Positions 20,263-31,314 are shown, counted from the first letter of the stretch. The stretch: DNA of 64,000 nucleotides from Paenibacillus woosongensis (GCF_009725165.1 NZ_WNZW01000001.1:124001-188000); one strand, 5' to 3'. Translations and numbers: made by a program. Notes: generated from the sequence alone by a model not told the origin.

Positions 20263-20745
20263 TTATCTGCATTCCGTTTCTGGTAAATCGTAACTTAACC
20301 TGATCATGTCCCTGCACTGTATTCCGTTCTCAAAGATCGCCTCATCATAATGCCGGATAAAGAAATCACGATCCACTCCCGTAATTCTGAATCCGCATTT
20401 CTGATATAACCCCAGTTGGCTCAGGCTCGAATTTCCCGTGCCGATTTCAACCGTTCTCGCATGTTGTTTTATCGCTTCGCCAATCGCACGCAAGACGAGC
20501 TGCTTGCCGATACCCTGGCCCTGATACTCCTCGCGTACGGCAATATTCACGATTTCCATTGTCCCTGGACGCGTCCATAACAATACGAATACGCCGATTG
20601 TTTCTGATCTATTTGCAGCAATGTAGCATAGGCCTCTCTGCAAATATTCCTGCACATTCCGCTTAGAGGGATCGGCAAGCAGTAATAATTCGAACGGGGC
20701 ATCCTCCATAATTTTGAGCAGCTGAACTGTAAACTCCACAACCAA
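20263..20745 (-). CDS. GNAT family N-acetyltransferase
   Basis: About 160 residues with the GNAT acetyl-CoA loop EEYQGQGIGKQLV and the C-terminal YQKCGF. The substrate is unknown. Start is a TTG at 20745 or GTG at 20739, the latter having the better spacing to AAGGAG. Confidence 0.85.
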   Translation of the reverse strand: MVVEFTVQLLKIMEDAPFELLLLADPSKRNVQEYLQRGLCYIAANRSETIGVFVLLWTRPGTMEIVNIAVREEYQGQGIGKQLVLRAIGEAIKQHARTVEIGTGNSSLSQLGLYQKCGFRITGVDRDFFIRHYDEAIFENGIQCRDMIRLSYDLPETECR

Positions 20746-20898
20746 TTTCTCCTTATATGCATGCTTCTGTTTATCCTATTATTCGGAGCTCCGATGTCCA
20801 ACTCCTTCCTTTGATCATAAAAAAATGGCTACGCCAACAAGGGCGCCCGCGGTTAAATAACCGTCAAGGCACCCTTCATATCCCCAATTCGAGACATA

Positions 20899-21057
20899 TT
20901 ATTCCTTATTGCCGGCATCTTCCTGCCCAAACGCCGCTTTGGCGTCTTCGACCATTTCTTTGGCAAACTCTTCTCTATCCTTGTCTGGAACCGGCATCTT
21001 ATTCAGCGAATTCCGCTGCACTTCATATTTGCTAAGGCCTTGTTTCTCTTTGCTCAT
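20899..21057 (-). CDS. Small acidic hypothetical protein
   Basis: 52 residues starting MSKEKQGLSKYEVQRNS, highly charged, without cysteines or membrane segments. The start is supported by GGGGGGCGGA upstream; a longer in-frame reading to 21258 is hydrophobic and less plausible. I do not recognise the family. Upstream positions 21058-21280 hold no gene. Confidence 0.55.
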   Translation of the reverse strand: MSKEKQGLSKYEVQRNSLNKMPVPDKDREEFAKEMVEDAKAAFGQEDAGNKE

Positions 21058-21280
21058 TTCGCATTCCGCCCCCCTTCTTTGCTTATATAGTCCAACTGTA
21101 GGATACGGATGAACAAGCCATTTTATGCATCGGCTAAATGCAGCACCTGTGTCAAAAAGTCTGATTTTTAAGGAAAAATAACTGTTTCGTGAACCTTTAT
21201 TGTCAATTAAAAATGCTATGATCTTAAATGTAATTAGCAAATATTTCAAAAATATCAAAATGAAAGGGGGATAATTATTA

Positions 21281-21330
21281 TTGACAAGAAATAACTGTCG
21301 TTATTTCTAATTTATTTGTAATCGCTTACA
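21281..21330 (+). promoter_or_regulatory. Promoter region with inverted repeat and perfect CcpA cre box
   Basis: TTGACA at 21281-21286 could be a -35 box. AGAAATAAC (21287-21295) and GTTATTTCT (21300-21308) form a perfect 9-bp inverted repeat with a 4-nt centre, a likely operator. TGTAATCGCTTACA at 21317-21330 matches the cre consensus TGWAANCGNTNWCA at every position, so the downstream gene should be catabolite-repressed by CcpA. Confidence 0.8.
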
Positions 21331-21368
21331 CCTTTCTGGAGACTTACTATATTAATTAGAAAGAGGGT

Positions 21369-24300
21369 ATGGCAATTATGCAAAGCAATGTTCATAAACA
21401 ATCTTTCCTTGTTTTTTTAATGATGGTTATGCTCTTCAGCACTATACTCCCCTTCGGGTCTATTGCGCAGGCAATGGAGCCTGAAGCCCTCAACCCCTTA
21501 CCGGAGACAGTCACAAGCGCTGTCTATGACGATCCAGTTCCCATGCTGGCTAACGATGAGGTTCGCTTTGATTTTGGTCCCGGCGAGATTGCAAGCGGTT
21601 ATATGAAAGTCACTGCTGCTACCCCCTACTCTCAAGAACGGGGTTACGGCTTCGCCGACCCATCCCAGGTTTCCGAGCAGGATCGGGGCACATCCCACCC
21701 GCTGAAATCCGATTTCGCGATTCCTAGAGATACAGCGTTTATAGTTGATCTCCCGAGTGGCGACTACACGGTCTCACTAATCGCGGGCGACGAGAGCGGA
21801 CCGACGGATATCGCCATCACAGCGGAGACGATTCAGAAGGTGCAGCCAACAGCCAAGCTGGCTGGGCAATTTTTGGAGATGGATTTTGATATCGCCTTGA
21901 TTGATGGACAGTTGAACTTGGACTTTACCGGTTCGGCCCCGAATATCAATGCACTTGTCATCCGTAAGCAGCCGGAGCGCGAGCCGGGCGACCGGCCGGT
22001 CGTTTTTCTCGCCAGCGATTCCACGGTTCAGACCTATGACCCTTATTGGCAGCCGCAGGCAGGCTGGGGGCAAATGATCGGCCGGTATTTTACAGACGAT
22101 GTCCTCATCGATAATCGCGCGATCGGCGGCCGCAGCTCAAGGTCTTTTGTATATGAGGGCAGGCTGGATGAAATATTGCGGGTCATCAAACCCGGCGATT
22201 ATTTGCTTGTCCAATTTGGCCATAACGACGCAACGATTAGCCGACCGGAGCGTTATACCTCGCCCGAGGATTTCAAAATCTATCTGAAATCCTATGTTAT
22301 TGGCGCGAGACAGCGCGGGGCTACGCCTATCCTAATTACCCCTGTCGGCCGGAGGGATTTCAAAGCAGCTACAGGCAAGTTCAATGTCAGCTTCCCGGAA
22401 TACGTGAAATCGATGAAGGAAGTTGCACATGAGCTTGATGTGGAGCTCGTCGACTTAAGCGCGTCAAGCGTTGCATACTACGACTCCATTGGTCCGGAAG
22501 CCGCGCGTTCCGTTTTCCTGCACGTTGATCCAGGCGTCTACCAGGCCTTCCCTAACGGTTCAGCAGACGACACCCACTTCCAGGAATACGGCGCAATCCA
22601 AATCGCCAGACTTGTTGCTAGCGGAATACAGCAGCTTGGATTTATGCCGCTTTCGGAATATGTAAAAGAGATCGCGCAGCCTGATCATGTGCCGGCCAAA
22701 CCGCAGGGGCTGACAGCGGGCAGCATTAGCAATGCAGGTGCGGTCCTGAAATGGAACGCGGTTGAAACTGCAGAAATCTACAAGGTTTACCGCAAGCTGG
22801 CCACGGAGCCGGAATCAGCCTACAAGATGATCGGTACCTCCACCATTCCCTCTATTACGATCAGCGGCATGACAGAGGGGACTGGCTATACCGTTCGCGT
22901 TACCGCTGTTAATGGGCGAGGAGAATCCGAGCCCTCAGATGAAATCCGCATTGGAACGAAATCTGCCCAATATAAGTACGATTTCGGTCCAGTTGGTGCC
23001 CCGGTAGCCGAAGGTTATACAGAGGTAATTCGCCAAACGCTGTATACGCCAGAGCTTGGTTACGGGCTAACTTCAAGTGCAGGCATGGACGATCGGGATC
23101 GCGGAAGTGCAACCGATGCCCTGCGCCGGGATTTCGTCATTTATTTTGGCGGAAGCTATGAATTCAAGGTCGATGTGCCGAACGGCTCCTACTCCGTCAA
23201 AACATATACCGGAGATTGGATCGGCTCGACAAGAACCAATGTCAATATCGAAGGAAAAGATTATGGCACCGTCTCCTCCGGCAAAGAAAATATCGCCGAG
23301 AAGGTCTTCCATCAGATTGCAGTGACCGACGGGCAAATGAATCTCGTCTTCAGCGGACAAACGGCTCATCTCAACGGTCTGGAGATCACGCCTATACTGC
23401 TTGCGCCGGATTCGCTCCAGTTGGATGAGCTGCAGCTGAACGATCCGGTCACCGCCAAGCTAACCTGGCTGGCAAGTGCAACAGATACGGCTAAATACCA
23501 GGTTTACCGCCAAACCGAAGGATCTGCCCGTCCCGAGCTGATCGGGGAAACGACCGACACCTCATTTACCGATACAACGGCGGATGTAGGCTTGACCTAT
23601 GTTTATAGCGTAACTTCAATGGACCATGGCGGATTTGAATCCGTGCCCTCGAACGGAATAACTGTAACCATGATCGATCCCAGCCAGCCGCTGGCTCCGG
23701 TGCCTGCTGCACTTACCGTTCAGGCGATCCATAAAAATGATGTGACCATCGCCTGGGATACCGTGAAAGAGGCCCGGTTCTATAATGTCTATCGCTCAAC
23801 CAGACCGGACGGCGAATACACGCTTATTGGGAAAACTAAAACAAACTCTTACACGGACCCGGCCGTGCTTACGACCATCCCTTATTACTATAAAGTCGCA
23901 TCAGTTAATGCTGGAGGTATCTCCGGGATGTCGGAAATGCTTGTGACCGAGGCGGTAACGACTTTGTACCGCGAGATGGAGTATTTGGACCGGGCTCCTG
24001 TGGCGGTAAAGACGAAGGACGGCAACTACATCGGGTGGAGATTGCTTGGGCTGGATCCGGACAATATCGCATTCAACATTTATCGCGACGGCATCAAAGT
24101 AAACAAAGAGCCGATCGCAAGCAGCACGAATTTCGTCGATACGCAGGGAAAGGAACAATCCAAATATATAATAACGACGGTCATCGGTGGTAAAGAAAAG
24201 GATGCCAGCGATGAGTTCGGCGTATGGCAGCAGCAATATCTTTCGATTCCGCTGCAAAAGCCGGCTGATGCTTATACGAAGGACGGCCAGCCTTATACGT

Positions 24301-26390
24301 ACATTGCTAACGATGCCAGCATCGGCGATCTGGATGGGGACGGCGCTTACGAAATCGTCCTGATGTGGTCGCCTTCCAATGCCAAGGATAACTCGCAGAG
24401 CGGCTATACCGGGATCGTCTATTTGGATGCATACAAGCTGGATGGAACGCAGTTGTGGCGCATTAATCTTGGTCATAACATTCGGGCCGGAGCTCATTAT
24501 TCCCCGTTCCTAGTATACGACCTGGACGGAGACGGCAAAGCTGAAGTCGTATTGAAGACGGCTGACGGAACGGTCGACGGCCAAGGCAAGGTCATCGGCG
24601 ACGCCTCTAAGGATCACCGGAACAGCACAGGCTACGTACTTCTCGGCGACGAATTCCTCACCGTATTTGACGGCGAGACCGGCGCTGAATTGTCTACCGT
24701 CCCCTATGACCCGCCGCGCGGGGATGTGGGGGCATGGGGCGACACATACGGCAACCGGGTCGACCGCTTCCTCGCTGCTGTGGCCTATTTGGACGGAGAG
24801 CATCCGAGCGTTATTTTCAGCCGGGGCTACTATACTCGTACCGTTCTGGCTGCATACAGCTTCAAGGACGGCCAGTTCACGAAGCAATGGCGTTTTGATA
24901 CAAATGATGAAGGCAACGGAAGCTATGTCGGCCAAGGCAACCACAATCTGTCGGTCGGCGATGTGGACAATGACGGCAAGGATGAAATCATTTTTGGCGC
25001 AATCACGATTGATGATGATGGCCAGATTCTGTACAGCACGGAGCTTGGCCATGGCGATGCCCTGCACTTCGGAGATCTTGACCCGACCCGCCCTGGACTT
25101 GAGGTATTCGGGGTTCATGAGAGCACGGGCGCCAAGTTCGGGCTGGAGATGCATGATGCAGCCACCGGTGAAATTCTCTGGGGCGCATTTACGGGCAAGG
25201 ATACCGGTAGAGGCATGACCGCCGATATCGATCCAAATTATCCAGGAGAAGAAGCATGGGCGTCGACAATTACGAATGAGGAGCATATTCCGATTACGGG
25301 GCTCTATAGCGCACGAGGCGAGTTAATTAGCGAGAAAATCCCGTCCTCCGCCAACTTTGCAATTTGGTGGGACGGCGACCTGCTGCGCGAGCTGCTCGAC
25401 CACAAATGGAATACTGAAACGAAGACGGGTACAGGTACGATCGATAAATGGGATTACAAAAATAAAACGACCATGAACCTGCTGACGGCTGAAGGCACCT
25501 TATCCAACAACTACACGAAAGGAAATCCGGCGCTGCAGGCCGATCTGTTCGGCGACTGGCGGGAAGAGGTCATCTGGCGTTCCGAAGACAGTACGGAGCT
25601 TCGCGTCTACACCACCGTAGATCCGACGGAATACAAGCTTCACACATTGATGCACGATCCAGTATACCGCCTCGCGGTCGCATGGCAGAATGTCGGCTAC
25701 AATCAGCCGCCGCATCCGGGCTTCTTCCTGGGTGAAGGCATGAAGCAGCCTAAAGCCCCGCTGATCACTTATGTAGGAGCGCCTAATGAACCGGAGGAGC
25801 CGATTAAAGCTTCTGGGACACCTGGCAAGCCGGCATTAACCGATAATAACGGGTACGACACTGGCCTGCTAGACGGTGACTATACCATTACCATGAACAT
25901 GTGGTGGGGTAATAACGGCAGCGAGTATAAGCTCTACGAGAACGGGCGGCTGATCGATACGCAGAAACTGACGGACGATTCTCCCTCCGCACAGATAGCT
26001 TCTACGGAAATTACGGGGCGGCCGAACGGCACCTACACCTACACCTGCGAACTTATCAATAAATTTGGCACGACCGCCTGTGAAGCCCGAACCGTCACCG
26101 TTAAACATGCTGCCCCGGCCAAAGCGGTACTGTCCGATGATAATTGGGACGGCGACGGCAGCTATGAGCTGACGATGAATTTATGGTGGGGCACGAACGC
26201 CACCGTCTATCGCCTATACGAGAACGGCGTTCTTATTGATACCCAGGATCTCACCGCTTCTACTCCGCACGCACAATATGCGGTGACCCTGATCGAAGGC
26301 AAAGCCGCCGGTGAATATAAGTACCAGGTAGAACTGGAAAACAGCAGCGGTATAACAAAAAGCGATATTTTAACAGTTACTGTAAAATAA
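21369..26390 (+). CDS. Secreted rhamnogalacturonan acetylesterase-lyase fusion (CE12 + PL11)
   Basis: 1673 residues acting on the rhamnogalacturonan-I backbone of pectin. After a signal peptide (cut after AQA, about 35) comes a carbohydrate-binding-like domain (about 64-200), then an SGNH esterase (about 208-425) with ASDST (Ser218), GHND (284-287) and DTHF (401-404), typical of CE12. A fibronectin III domain (442-530), a second binding-like domain starting [14 protein letters not shown] (536-675) and two more FnIII domains (680-865) follow. A PL11 lyase (about 866-1485) has repeated calcium-type DLDGDG and DVDNDG motifs as in YesW/YesX. Two similar Ig-like modules end the protein. The start may be ATG 21369 or 21378. 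Regulated by the cre box upstream. Confidence 0.9.
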   Translation: MAIMQSNVHKQSFLVFLMMVMLFSTILPFGSIAQAMEPEALNPLPETVTSAVYDDPVPMLANDEVRFDFGPGEIASGYMKVTAATPYSQERGYGFADPSQVSEQDRGTSHPLKSDFAIPRDTAFIVDLPSGDYTVSLIAGDESGPTDIAITAETIQKVQPTAKLAGQFLEMDFDIALIDGQLNLDFTGSAPNINALVIRKQPEREPGDRPVVFLASDSTVQTYDPYWQPQAGWGQMIGRYFTDDVLIDNRAIGGRSSRSFVYEGRLDEILRVIKPGDYLLVQFGHNDATISRPERYTSPEDFKIYLKSYVIGARQRGATPILITPVGRRDFKAATGKFNVSFPEYVKSMKEVAHELDVELVDLSASSVAYYDSIGPEAARSVFLHVDPGVYQAFPNGSADDTHFQEYGAIQIARLVASGIQQLGFMPLSEYVKEIAQPDHVPAKPQGLTAGSISNAGAVLKWNAVETAEIYKVYRKLATEPESAYKMIGTSTIPSITISGMTEGTGYTVRVTAVNGRGESEPSDEIRIGTKSAQYKYDFGPVGAPVAEGYTEVIRQTLYTPELGYGLTSSAGMDDRDRGSATDALRRDFVIYFGGSYEFKVDVPNGSYSVKTYTGDWIGSTRTNVNIEGKDYGTVSSGKENIAEKVFHQIAVTDGQMNLVFSGQTAHLNGLEITPILLAPDSLQLDELQLNDPVTAKLTWLASATDTAKYQVYRQTEGSARPELIGETTDTSFTDTTADVGLTYVYSVTSMDHGGFESVPSNGITVTMIDPSQPLAPVPAALTVQAIHKNDVTIAWDTVKEARFYNVYRSTRPDGEYTLIGKTKTNSYTDPAVLTTIPYYYKVASVNAGGISGMSEMLVTEAVTTLYREMEYLDRAPVAVKTKDGNYIGWRLLGLDPDNIAFNIYRDGIKVNKEPIASSTNFVDTQGKEQSKYIITTVIGGKEKDASDEFGVWQQQYLSIPLQKPADAYTKDGQPYTYIANDASIGDLDGDGAYEIVLMWSPSNAKDNSQSGYTGIVYLDAYKLDGTQLWRINLGHNIRAGAHYSPFLVYDLDGDGKAEVVLKTADGTVDGQGKVIGDASKDHRNSTGYVLLGDEFLTVFDGETGAELSTVPYDPPRGDVGAWGDTYGNRVDRFLAAVAYLDGEHPSVIFSRGYYTRTVLAAYSFKDGQFTKQWRFDTNDEGNGSYVGQGNHNLSVGDVDNDGKDEIIFGAITIDDDGQILYSTELGHGDALHFGDLDPTRPGLEVFGVHESTGAKFGLEMHDAATGEILWGAFTGKDTGRGMTADIDPNYPGEEAWASTITNEEHIPITGLYSARGELISEKIPSSANFAIWWDGDLLRELLDHKWNTETKTGTGTIDKWDYKNKTTMNLLTAEGTLSNNYTKGNPALQADLFGDWREEVIWRSEDSTELRVYTTVDPTEYKLHTLMHDPVYRLAVAWQNVGYNQPPHPGFFLGEGMKQPKAPLITYVGAPNEPEEPIKASGTPGKPALTDNNGYDTGLLDGDYTITMNMWWGNNGSEYKLYENGRLIDTQKLTDDSPSAQIASTEITGRPNGTYTYTCELINKFGTTACEARTVTVKHAAPAKAVLSDDNWDGDGSYELTMNLWWGTNATVYRLYENGVLIDTQDLTASTPHAQYAVTLIEGKAAGEYKYQVELENSSGITKSDILTVTVK

Positions 26391-26460
26391 AGCCGGCAGG
26401 CGTACTCTTTAGCGAAAGCCATGCGGCACTAATACATCGTCCTTGTTACTCCATAGAGAT

Positions 26461-26504
26461 GGGGCTGTTCCGAATGAATTCAATTTCGGACAGCCTCGTT
26501 TTTT
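26461..26504 (+). terminator. Intrinsic terminator of the CE12-PL11 gene
   Basis: GGCTGTTCCGAA and TTTCGGACAGCC form a long stem around a short loop, followed after CG by six T residues. It lies 70 nt after the stop codon. Confidence 0.85.
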
Positions 26505-26605
26505 ATCGTTGAAATTATAGCTAAAAAGCTAAATATTATACAGGTTGGCAGGAGATGATATTCGTACAAATCGTAATTCTAAATTACATCATTGGCAGGT
26601 GTTCT

Positions 26606-27727
26606 ATGCTTCAATCCTATCTGTTTCCGATCAAGTACGCTTTTTTCACCTTCCCTTTTGCCGCGTTCTTATTTACGCTGCCGTTTCTCATTGTGCAATA
26701 TCGCAAGCATGGCTACATCAATAAATTTAGGGGTGTCATTAAATATTTATTTCTGCTGTATTTAATGAACGCTTATTTTCTCGTTATACTGCCGCTTCCC
26801 GTGTCCCGGGATAATACTCCCATGATCTCGGGAGGACTTCAACTGATCCCGTTGAATTTCATCCGCGACATTCTGAGGGAAACTTCCATCGTCATAAATA
26901 ATCCGGCGACCTACCTGCATTTGCTTCAGGAGCGGGCTGTGCTGCAGGTTCTGTTCAATATTTTGCTGACCGTTCCCTTTGCATGGGTACTGCGCTATTA
27001 TTATCGGCTTGGGTGGCTTCGCTGCATTGCGCTGACTTTCCTGCTCTCCCTGTTTTTCGAGCTAACCCAATTAACAGGCTTATACGGCATCTATAAACAT
27101 CCTTATCGTGTATTTGACGTTGATGATCTGCTCATGAATACGCTAGGAGGCATCCTCGGGGTACTGTGCGCCGACTGGACTGCAAGCCTGCTGCCAAATG
27201 TCGACCGCCTGGACGCCGATGTAGATCCTGCCGCCAAGCGCGTTACTTTTATCAGGCGGGGGGTAGCGTATCTCTTCGACTTCTGGTTTTGGTCCTTCTT
27301 CCAGCACTTGCTGGATCAGACTTTCCATTTGACGCTTTCATTCCTGCTCTCGTCAGGAATCTACTTTATGCTCATCCCTTATCTAACAGGCGGATTTACT
27401 CTCGGCAAATGGATGGTGCGAATCCGGTTGATACGGACGGGACCGAACCCCAAAATCTCCTTGCCTTCTCTTGTCGTTCGTTATGGCATTCTCTACTGGC
27501 TGATCTTCGGATTGAACCAAATTTCCTCCAATATAGACGAGTATTCCACTCCGGTTATCATTGTATTGGTCGTACTGGCGGTATTTGCGCTTGATGTGGC
27601 TTTCTTTATCCATGTCGTCATTTCTGCCATCCGTAGAAAACCGCAGCTTTTTTATGAAAAAGTGAGTCATACCAAGCATGTCGTAGCCTGGGAACCCAAA
27701 GAAGAGCAAGCTTCTCAAGACAGCTAA
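26606..27727 (+). CDS. VanZ-RDD membrane protein
   Basis: About 373 residues. The N-terminal half is a VanZ-like domain with several membrane segments and the motif FELTQLTGLYG...FDVDDLLMNTLGG. The C-terminal half is an RDD domain (RRGVAYLFDFWFW, then GGFTLGKWMVRIRL). VanZ domains are linked to low-level glycopeptide resistance in enterococci; RDD domains occur in ion/solute membrane proteins. The start MLQSYLFPIKY at 26606 has AGGTG at normal spacing; ATG 26555 has GGAG directly abutting it. The role here is unknown. Confidence 0.85.
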   Translation: MLQSYLFPIKYAFFTFPFAAFLFTLPFLIVQYRKHGYINKFRGVIKYLFLLYLMNAYFLVILPLPVSRDNTPMISGGLQLIPLNFIRDILRETSIVINNPATYLHLLQERAVLQVLFNILLTVPFAWVLRYYYRLGWLRCIALTFLLSLFFELTQLTGLYGIYKHPYRVFDVDDLLMNTLGGILGVLCADWTASLLPNVDRLDADVDPAAKRVTFIRRGVAYLFDFWFWSFFQHLLDQTFHLTLSFLLSSGIYFMLIPYLTGGFTLGKWMVRIRLIRTGPNPKISLPSLVVRYGILYWLIFGLNQISSNIDEYSTPVIIVLVVLAVFALDVAFFIHVVISAIRRKPQLFYEKVSHTKHVVAWEPKEEQASQDS

Positions 27728-27772
27728 AATGGGCGCGATACGCTCATCCCGGCTCGTCGGACTAGCCCCTTG

Positions 27773-28564
27773 CTAAATTAATTGAATGACCTTGCATATA
27801 AAATAGGATGCTGGAAGGAGCATTGTTTGCGCAGCCAACGTCCCTAAAAAACGTGACGTCATCAGCAGCATGTATATTTTCCCCAGCTGCTCTTTATACT
27901 CTTCCTGGTTAAGGGCCCGATCCGTAATCAATCCTACCTGGGGGTCTATGAATATGGTTAGGAGGATCGTCGCGATTCCATTAATCAAACCGGAGGATTG
28001 CGACGCCATCGTGCTTAATTCAGGTACCAGGTGGGCCGCATACAAGGAGGAGAGCACGCCTACGGTGTAAATTGCCGTTACGATAATATTTAAGAATATA
28101 AATCGCTTGGAAACACCCAAATAGCGAAACTCCTGTAAACGAAACGTTGGTTTGGCGATATAACGCTTCGTATTCCGCAGCTGGGCTACCGTGACACTGG
28201 AAATGAGCCGCGGCAGCGAACCCGCAAGCTCCAGCTTCGAGATCACTCTCGCCCAGATGTTCACAAACGTAGGAAAGAGAACAATGGCTATAAATGTCCC
28301 GATCGAAGCGGCGATCAAGATGATTCTTAGATATTGGAGCACGTTAAATGAAGGATCCGTCCTGGCAAAATCAATAAACTTCGCGGTTAATGGCGCTTGA
28401 ATCAAGTTTGCGGTTCTTGAGACCAGCACCATTATACCCGTCAAGGACAGTGCAACGGCAATTTTGTTTATTTTCACTCCGGCATACCTTAAAGAATAAG
28501 ACAACGTTTCCGCGGTATGAATAATCATAGTTAGAAAAAAGCTGGTTATTAAGTAATTAATCAT
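27773..28564 (-). CDS. amj: Amj-type lipid II flippase
   Basis: About 263 residues with six or more hydrophobic segments. The N-terminal pattern HTAETLSYSLRYAGVK followed by KIAVALSLTGIMVLVSRT and NLIQAPL is the signature I associate with the DUF2837/Amj family (B. subtilis YdaH), the alternate lipid II flippase that can replace MurJ. The start MINYLITSFF is supported by GGAGA 7 nt upstream. It is preceded by copy 2 of the promoter-hairpin leader, whose hairpin ends just 22 nt before the ATG. Confidence 0.8.
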   Translation of the reverse strand: MINYLITSFFLTMIIHTAETLSYSLRYAGVKINKIAVALSLTGIMVLVSRTANLIQAPLTAKFIDFARTDPSFNVLQYLRIILIAASIGTFIAIVLFPTFVNIWARVISKLELAGSLPRLISSVTVAQLRNTKRYIAKPTFRLQEFRYLGVSKRFIFLNIIVTAIYTVGVLSSLYAAHLVPELSTMASQSSGLINGIATILLTIFIDPQVGLITDRALNQEEYKEQLGKIYMLLMTSRFLGTLAAQTMLLPASYFICKVIQLI

Positions 28565-28579
28565 TATTAGTCTCCATAA

Positions 28580-28658
28580 ATAATAGACCCAGCCCATCAA
28601 TAACGCTCTGTTCTTGGGCTGGATCGTTGTTGTTTACTGAGCTACTTCCATGATTATA
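28580..28658 (-). promoter_or_regulatory. Recurrent promoter-hairpin leader, copy 2 (upstream of amj)
   Basis: TATAAT on the minus strand at 28653-28658, then GCTC (28639-28642), then a hairpin at 28586-28625 with stem GATCCAGCCCA/TGGGCTGGGTC and loop AGAGC. The T tract after the stem (TCTATTATTTATGG) is weak, so this copy may attenuate only partly. Confidence 0.7.
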
Positions 28659-28697
28659 CATCTGTTCGTAGCGCAGCGACAGGACTAATAGTAATAC

Positions 28698-28840
28698 TTA
28701 GTATTTTTCAACCACAGATCCTAAAGTGACTCCTCTGACATAAGACGGCTCGCCTAATTGTTGAAAACCTTGTACCGAACCTATAACAACCACACCTCAA
28801 ATACGAATATCACCTGCATCCAGTTTCGCTTTTACTAAAA
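28698..28840 (-). pseudogene. Possible remnant of a small spore-germination-type gene
   Basis: A minus-strand frame reads FLVKAKLDAGDIRI, then a TGA, then GVVVIGSVQGFQQLGEPSYV and RGVTLGSVVEKY before a stop. The GDIRI...IGS pattern vaguely recalls GerP proteins, but the match is weak and the in-frame stop argues against a working gene. Could be chance. Confidence 0.25.
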
Positions 28841-28872
28841 AGACGATCGGAAAGCCTGAAGGCCTTTCCAAA

Positions 28873-29063
28873 TTTCTAACGGTTGCTTAAGCCGTTAAAT
28901 TAGTCGCAAATGAACACTTCGATGTTCTAACGGTTGTAATCCACGTTATTTGCAAAAATTTCATCGTAACATATGGAACACGTTAAATTAGCCGCATATA
29001 CAACCGTTAGAATCTCAAAAAGTGAAAAATCAGCGGATTAACGGCATAGGTAACCGTTAGAAA
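28873..29063. repeat. Cluster of CTAACGGTTG / CGTTAAATTAG intergenic repeats
   Basis: This part of the 730-nt gap between amj and the spore-coat operon holds TTCTAACGGTTG at about 28874-28885 and 28925-28936, the complement CAACCGTTAGAA at 29001-29012, AACCGTTAGAAA at 29052-29063 and two CGTTAAATTAG units between. Direct and inverted copies alternate. Related to the CTAACGGACA units near 18.5 kb. Confidence 0.6.
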
Positions 29064-29297
29064 TGTGCAAGAGGCTCCCTGTTACTGTTGCGCTAGGTTC
29101 GTTAAATGTTGGAGTCTTTCACAAGCAATCATCGGGTAACTTCCAAAATCTATATCTATTATGTTTCAATAATCTAATCACATCTTGGTTGTGCACCTCA
29201 GCGGGCAGGATATGCGCACTAGGGCTAACTTCTGCATAACAGTAATAGGTTAGGGAGAAGCTACCCCTAATGAATAACACGGAGGTCATGATGGCGT

Positions 29298-29543
29298 ATG
29301 AATATGCAAACCTTGGCAGCTCATGAAGCAATGGAGCTTCACGAGATGCTTAATTTCAAAACACTCTGCTTAGCCAAGTCTAAGTTGATGCAAGGCCTCG
29401 TTTTTGACCAGGAGCTTAAAGACTTAATGCAAAAAGACGTTGAGCAATCCACACAAGCCATTGCTGATTTGCAAGCGATCTATGCAAAGGCTCCATTCCA
29501 AGCGCCTGTTCCTAAAAACCGCCCCACTCCTATATTAAATTAA
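29298..29543 (+). CDS. Spore coat protein, short CotF-like N-terminal type
   Basis: 81 residues, with the family block AHEAMELHEMLNFKTLC and KSKLMQGLV. These short helical proteins are found paired with CotF proteins in spore formers. It opens a five-gene operon whose order (short coat, CotF, alcohol dehydrogenase, short coat, CotF) resembles B. subtilis yraG-yraF-adhB-yraE-yraD. GGAGG lies 12 nt before the ATG. Expected in the spore coat after mother-cell expression; no sigma factor box was assigned with confidence. Confidence 0.85.
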   Translation: MNMQTLAAHEAMELHEMLNFKTLCLAKSKLMQGLVFDQELKDLMQKDVEQSTQAIADLQAIYAKAPFQAPVPKNRPTPILN

Positions 29544-29555
29544 AGGAGAACTCCT

Positions 29556-29942
29556 ATGAATAACGATTACTTAGATCCAATCAACGCTTTAAATATGCCG
29601 GAAACAGCGGATTCGACCTTTGCAATGGATTTCCTTATGCGCGCCAAAGAAGGAGTAAGGAATACCGCAATTGCCCTTACAGAAGCAGTATCCTTGGATG
29701 CAAGAACACTGCTGCGCAATCAACTGAGGCAATGCATCGCGATGCATCAAGAAATTACTGATCTCATGGTACGCAAAAAGTGGTTTCATCCTTATGAATT
29801 AAAAGAGCAATACCAGTTGGATCAGCTTTCGGTAAATACTTCGGTCATGATTGGACAAATGAATTTATTTCCTGAAGATACGCGGCGGATTGGGATGTTT
29901 GATCGGACGCCAGATCAGCACATGGAGGGGGATCAAGCATGA
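29556..29942 (+). CDS. Spore coat protein CotF family
   Basis: 128 residues, four-helix CotF-type protein with the blocks [15 protein letters not shown] and [14 protein letters not shown] ferritin-like helical fold is usual for the family. It starts 12 nt after the preceding coat gene behind AAAGGAGAA, and its end overlaps the dehydrogenase start by 4 nt (ATGA), so the genes are co-translated. Confidence 0.88.
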   Translation: MNNDYLDPINALNMPETADSTFAMDFLMRAKEGVRNTAIALTEAVSLDARTLLRNQLRQCIAMHQEITDLMVRKKWFHPYELKEQYQLDQLSVNTSVMIGQMNLFPEDTRRIGMFDRTPDQHMEGDQA

Positions 29943-31075
29943 AGGCCGTAACTTATCAGGGCATTAAAAATATCGCCGTCAAAGATGTACCGGATCCCAA
30001 AATCGAAAAACCGGACGATATGATCATAAGAATGACCAGTACTGCCATTTGCGGATCGGATCTTCACCTTATTCACGGGATGATTCCCAACCTGAAGGAG
30101 AATTACATCATCGGGCACGAGCCTATGGGAATCGTGGAAGAAGTCGGCCCTGGCGTTACTAAGTTAAAAAAAGGCGACCGGGTCATCATCCCGTTTAATA
30201 TCGCCTGCGGTGATTGTTATTACTGTCAAAACCAGCTGGAGAGCCAATGTGACAATTCCAACGAGAACGGGGAAATAGGAGCTTACTTCGGCTATTCCGA
30301 TTCGGCTGGCGGCTATCCTGGCGGTCAAGCTGAATATCTGCGCGTTCCCTATGCTAACTTCACCCATTTCAAAATTCCTGAGAACTGTGAAGAATCCGAT
30401 GAGAAGCTTTGTTTAATTTCCGACGCAATGACAACGGCATACTGGAGCGTCGATAACGCTGGAGTAAAAAATGGGGACACGGTGGTCGTGCTGGGCTGTG
30501 GACCGATCGGTCTGCTGGCTCAGAAGTTTGCCTGGCTGAAAGGAGCAAAGCGGGTAATCGCCATCGATTACGTTGATTACCGCCTGCAGCATGCAAAACG
30601 GACGAACAACGTGGAAACGATCAATTTTGAGCATGAGCAAAATGTCGGCAGCCATCTCAAAGAAATTACCCAAGGCGGAGCCGATGTCGTGATTGATGCG
30701 GTCGGGATGGATGGAAAAATGAACGATCTCGAATTCCTGGCCAGCGGCTTGAAACTGCAGGGCGGGACGATGAGCCCCGTGGTCATGGCCTCGCAAGCAG
30801 TCCGCAAAGGTGGAACGATCCAAATTACAGGCGTGTACGGCGGGCGCTATAACGGATTTCCTCTTGGTGATATCATGCAGCGCAATATCAACATCCGTTC
30901 CGGACAGGCCCCAGTCATTCACTACATGCCATATATGTATGAGCTGATCACTTCAGGCAAAGTAAATCCAGGCGATATCGTAACCCATGTGATCCCGCTA
31001 AGTGAAGCAAAGCGCGGATACGAAATATTCGACACGAAGACGGACAATTGCATCAAAGTGATATTGAAGCCGTGA
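29939..31075 (+). CDS. adhB: Zinc-dependent alcohol dehydrogenase in a spore-coat operon
   Basis: 378 residues of the medium-chain dehydrogenase family. Catalytic-zinc ligands are visible in AICGSDLH and GHEP, the structural zinc site in [15 protein letters not shown], and the Rossmann motif in [12 protein letters not shown]. The sequence is of the formaldehyde-dehydrogenase-like group that includes B. subtilis AdhB. Its position between two pairs of coat proteins matches the Bacillus yra operon, suggesting a sporulation-time role, perhaps detoxifying aldehydes; the substrate is not known. Confidence 0.9.
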   Translation: MKAVTYQGIKNIAVKDVPDPKIEKPDDMIIRMTSTAICGSDLHLIHGMIPNLKENYIIGHEPMGIVEEVGPGVTKLKKGDRVIIPFNIACGDCYYCQNQLESQCDNSNENGEIGAYFGYSDSAGGYPGGQAEYLRVPYANFTHFKIPENCEESDEKLCLISDAMTTAYWSVDNAGVKNGDTVVVLGCGPIGLLAQKFAWLKGAKRVIAIDYVDYRLQHAKRTNNVETINFEHEQNVGSHLKEITQGGADVVIDAVGMDGKMNDLEFLASGLKLQGGTMSPVVMASQAVRKGGTIQITGVYGGRYNGFPLGDIMQRNINIRSGQAPVIHYMPYMYELITSGKVNPGDIVTHVIPLSEAKRGYEIFDTKTDNCIKVILKP

Positions 31076-31102
31076 GCTCTTTTTGAAACAGGAGGACATC
31101 AA

Positions 31103-31309
31103 ATGAACGGATCATTCGCCTTACACGAAACGCTGGAAGTACATGAAATAGCAGCCTTTAAAACAGTCTGCATGACTAAATCCAAGCTGATGCAAGCTCT
31201 TGTCTCGGATCCTGGGCTGAAGCAAATACTGGAACATGATGTTCAATTATCTACGCGGCAGCTTGAAGAGCTGAACGGACTGTTGTCGAAATCTCAACAA
31301 GGGGGATAA
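31103..31309 (+). CDS. Spore coat protein, short CotF-like N-terminal type (second copy)
   Basis: 68 residues, with LHETLEVHEIAAFKTVC and KSKLMQALVSD. Clearly paralogous to the 81-residue protein at the head of the operon. Good ribosome site (CAGGAGG) 27 nt after the dehydrogenase stop. Confidence 0.85.
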   Translation: MNGSFALHETLEVHEIAAFKTVCMTKSKLMQALVSDPGLKQILEHDVQLSTRQLEELNGLLSKSQQGG

Positions 31310-31314
31310 ACAAG

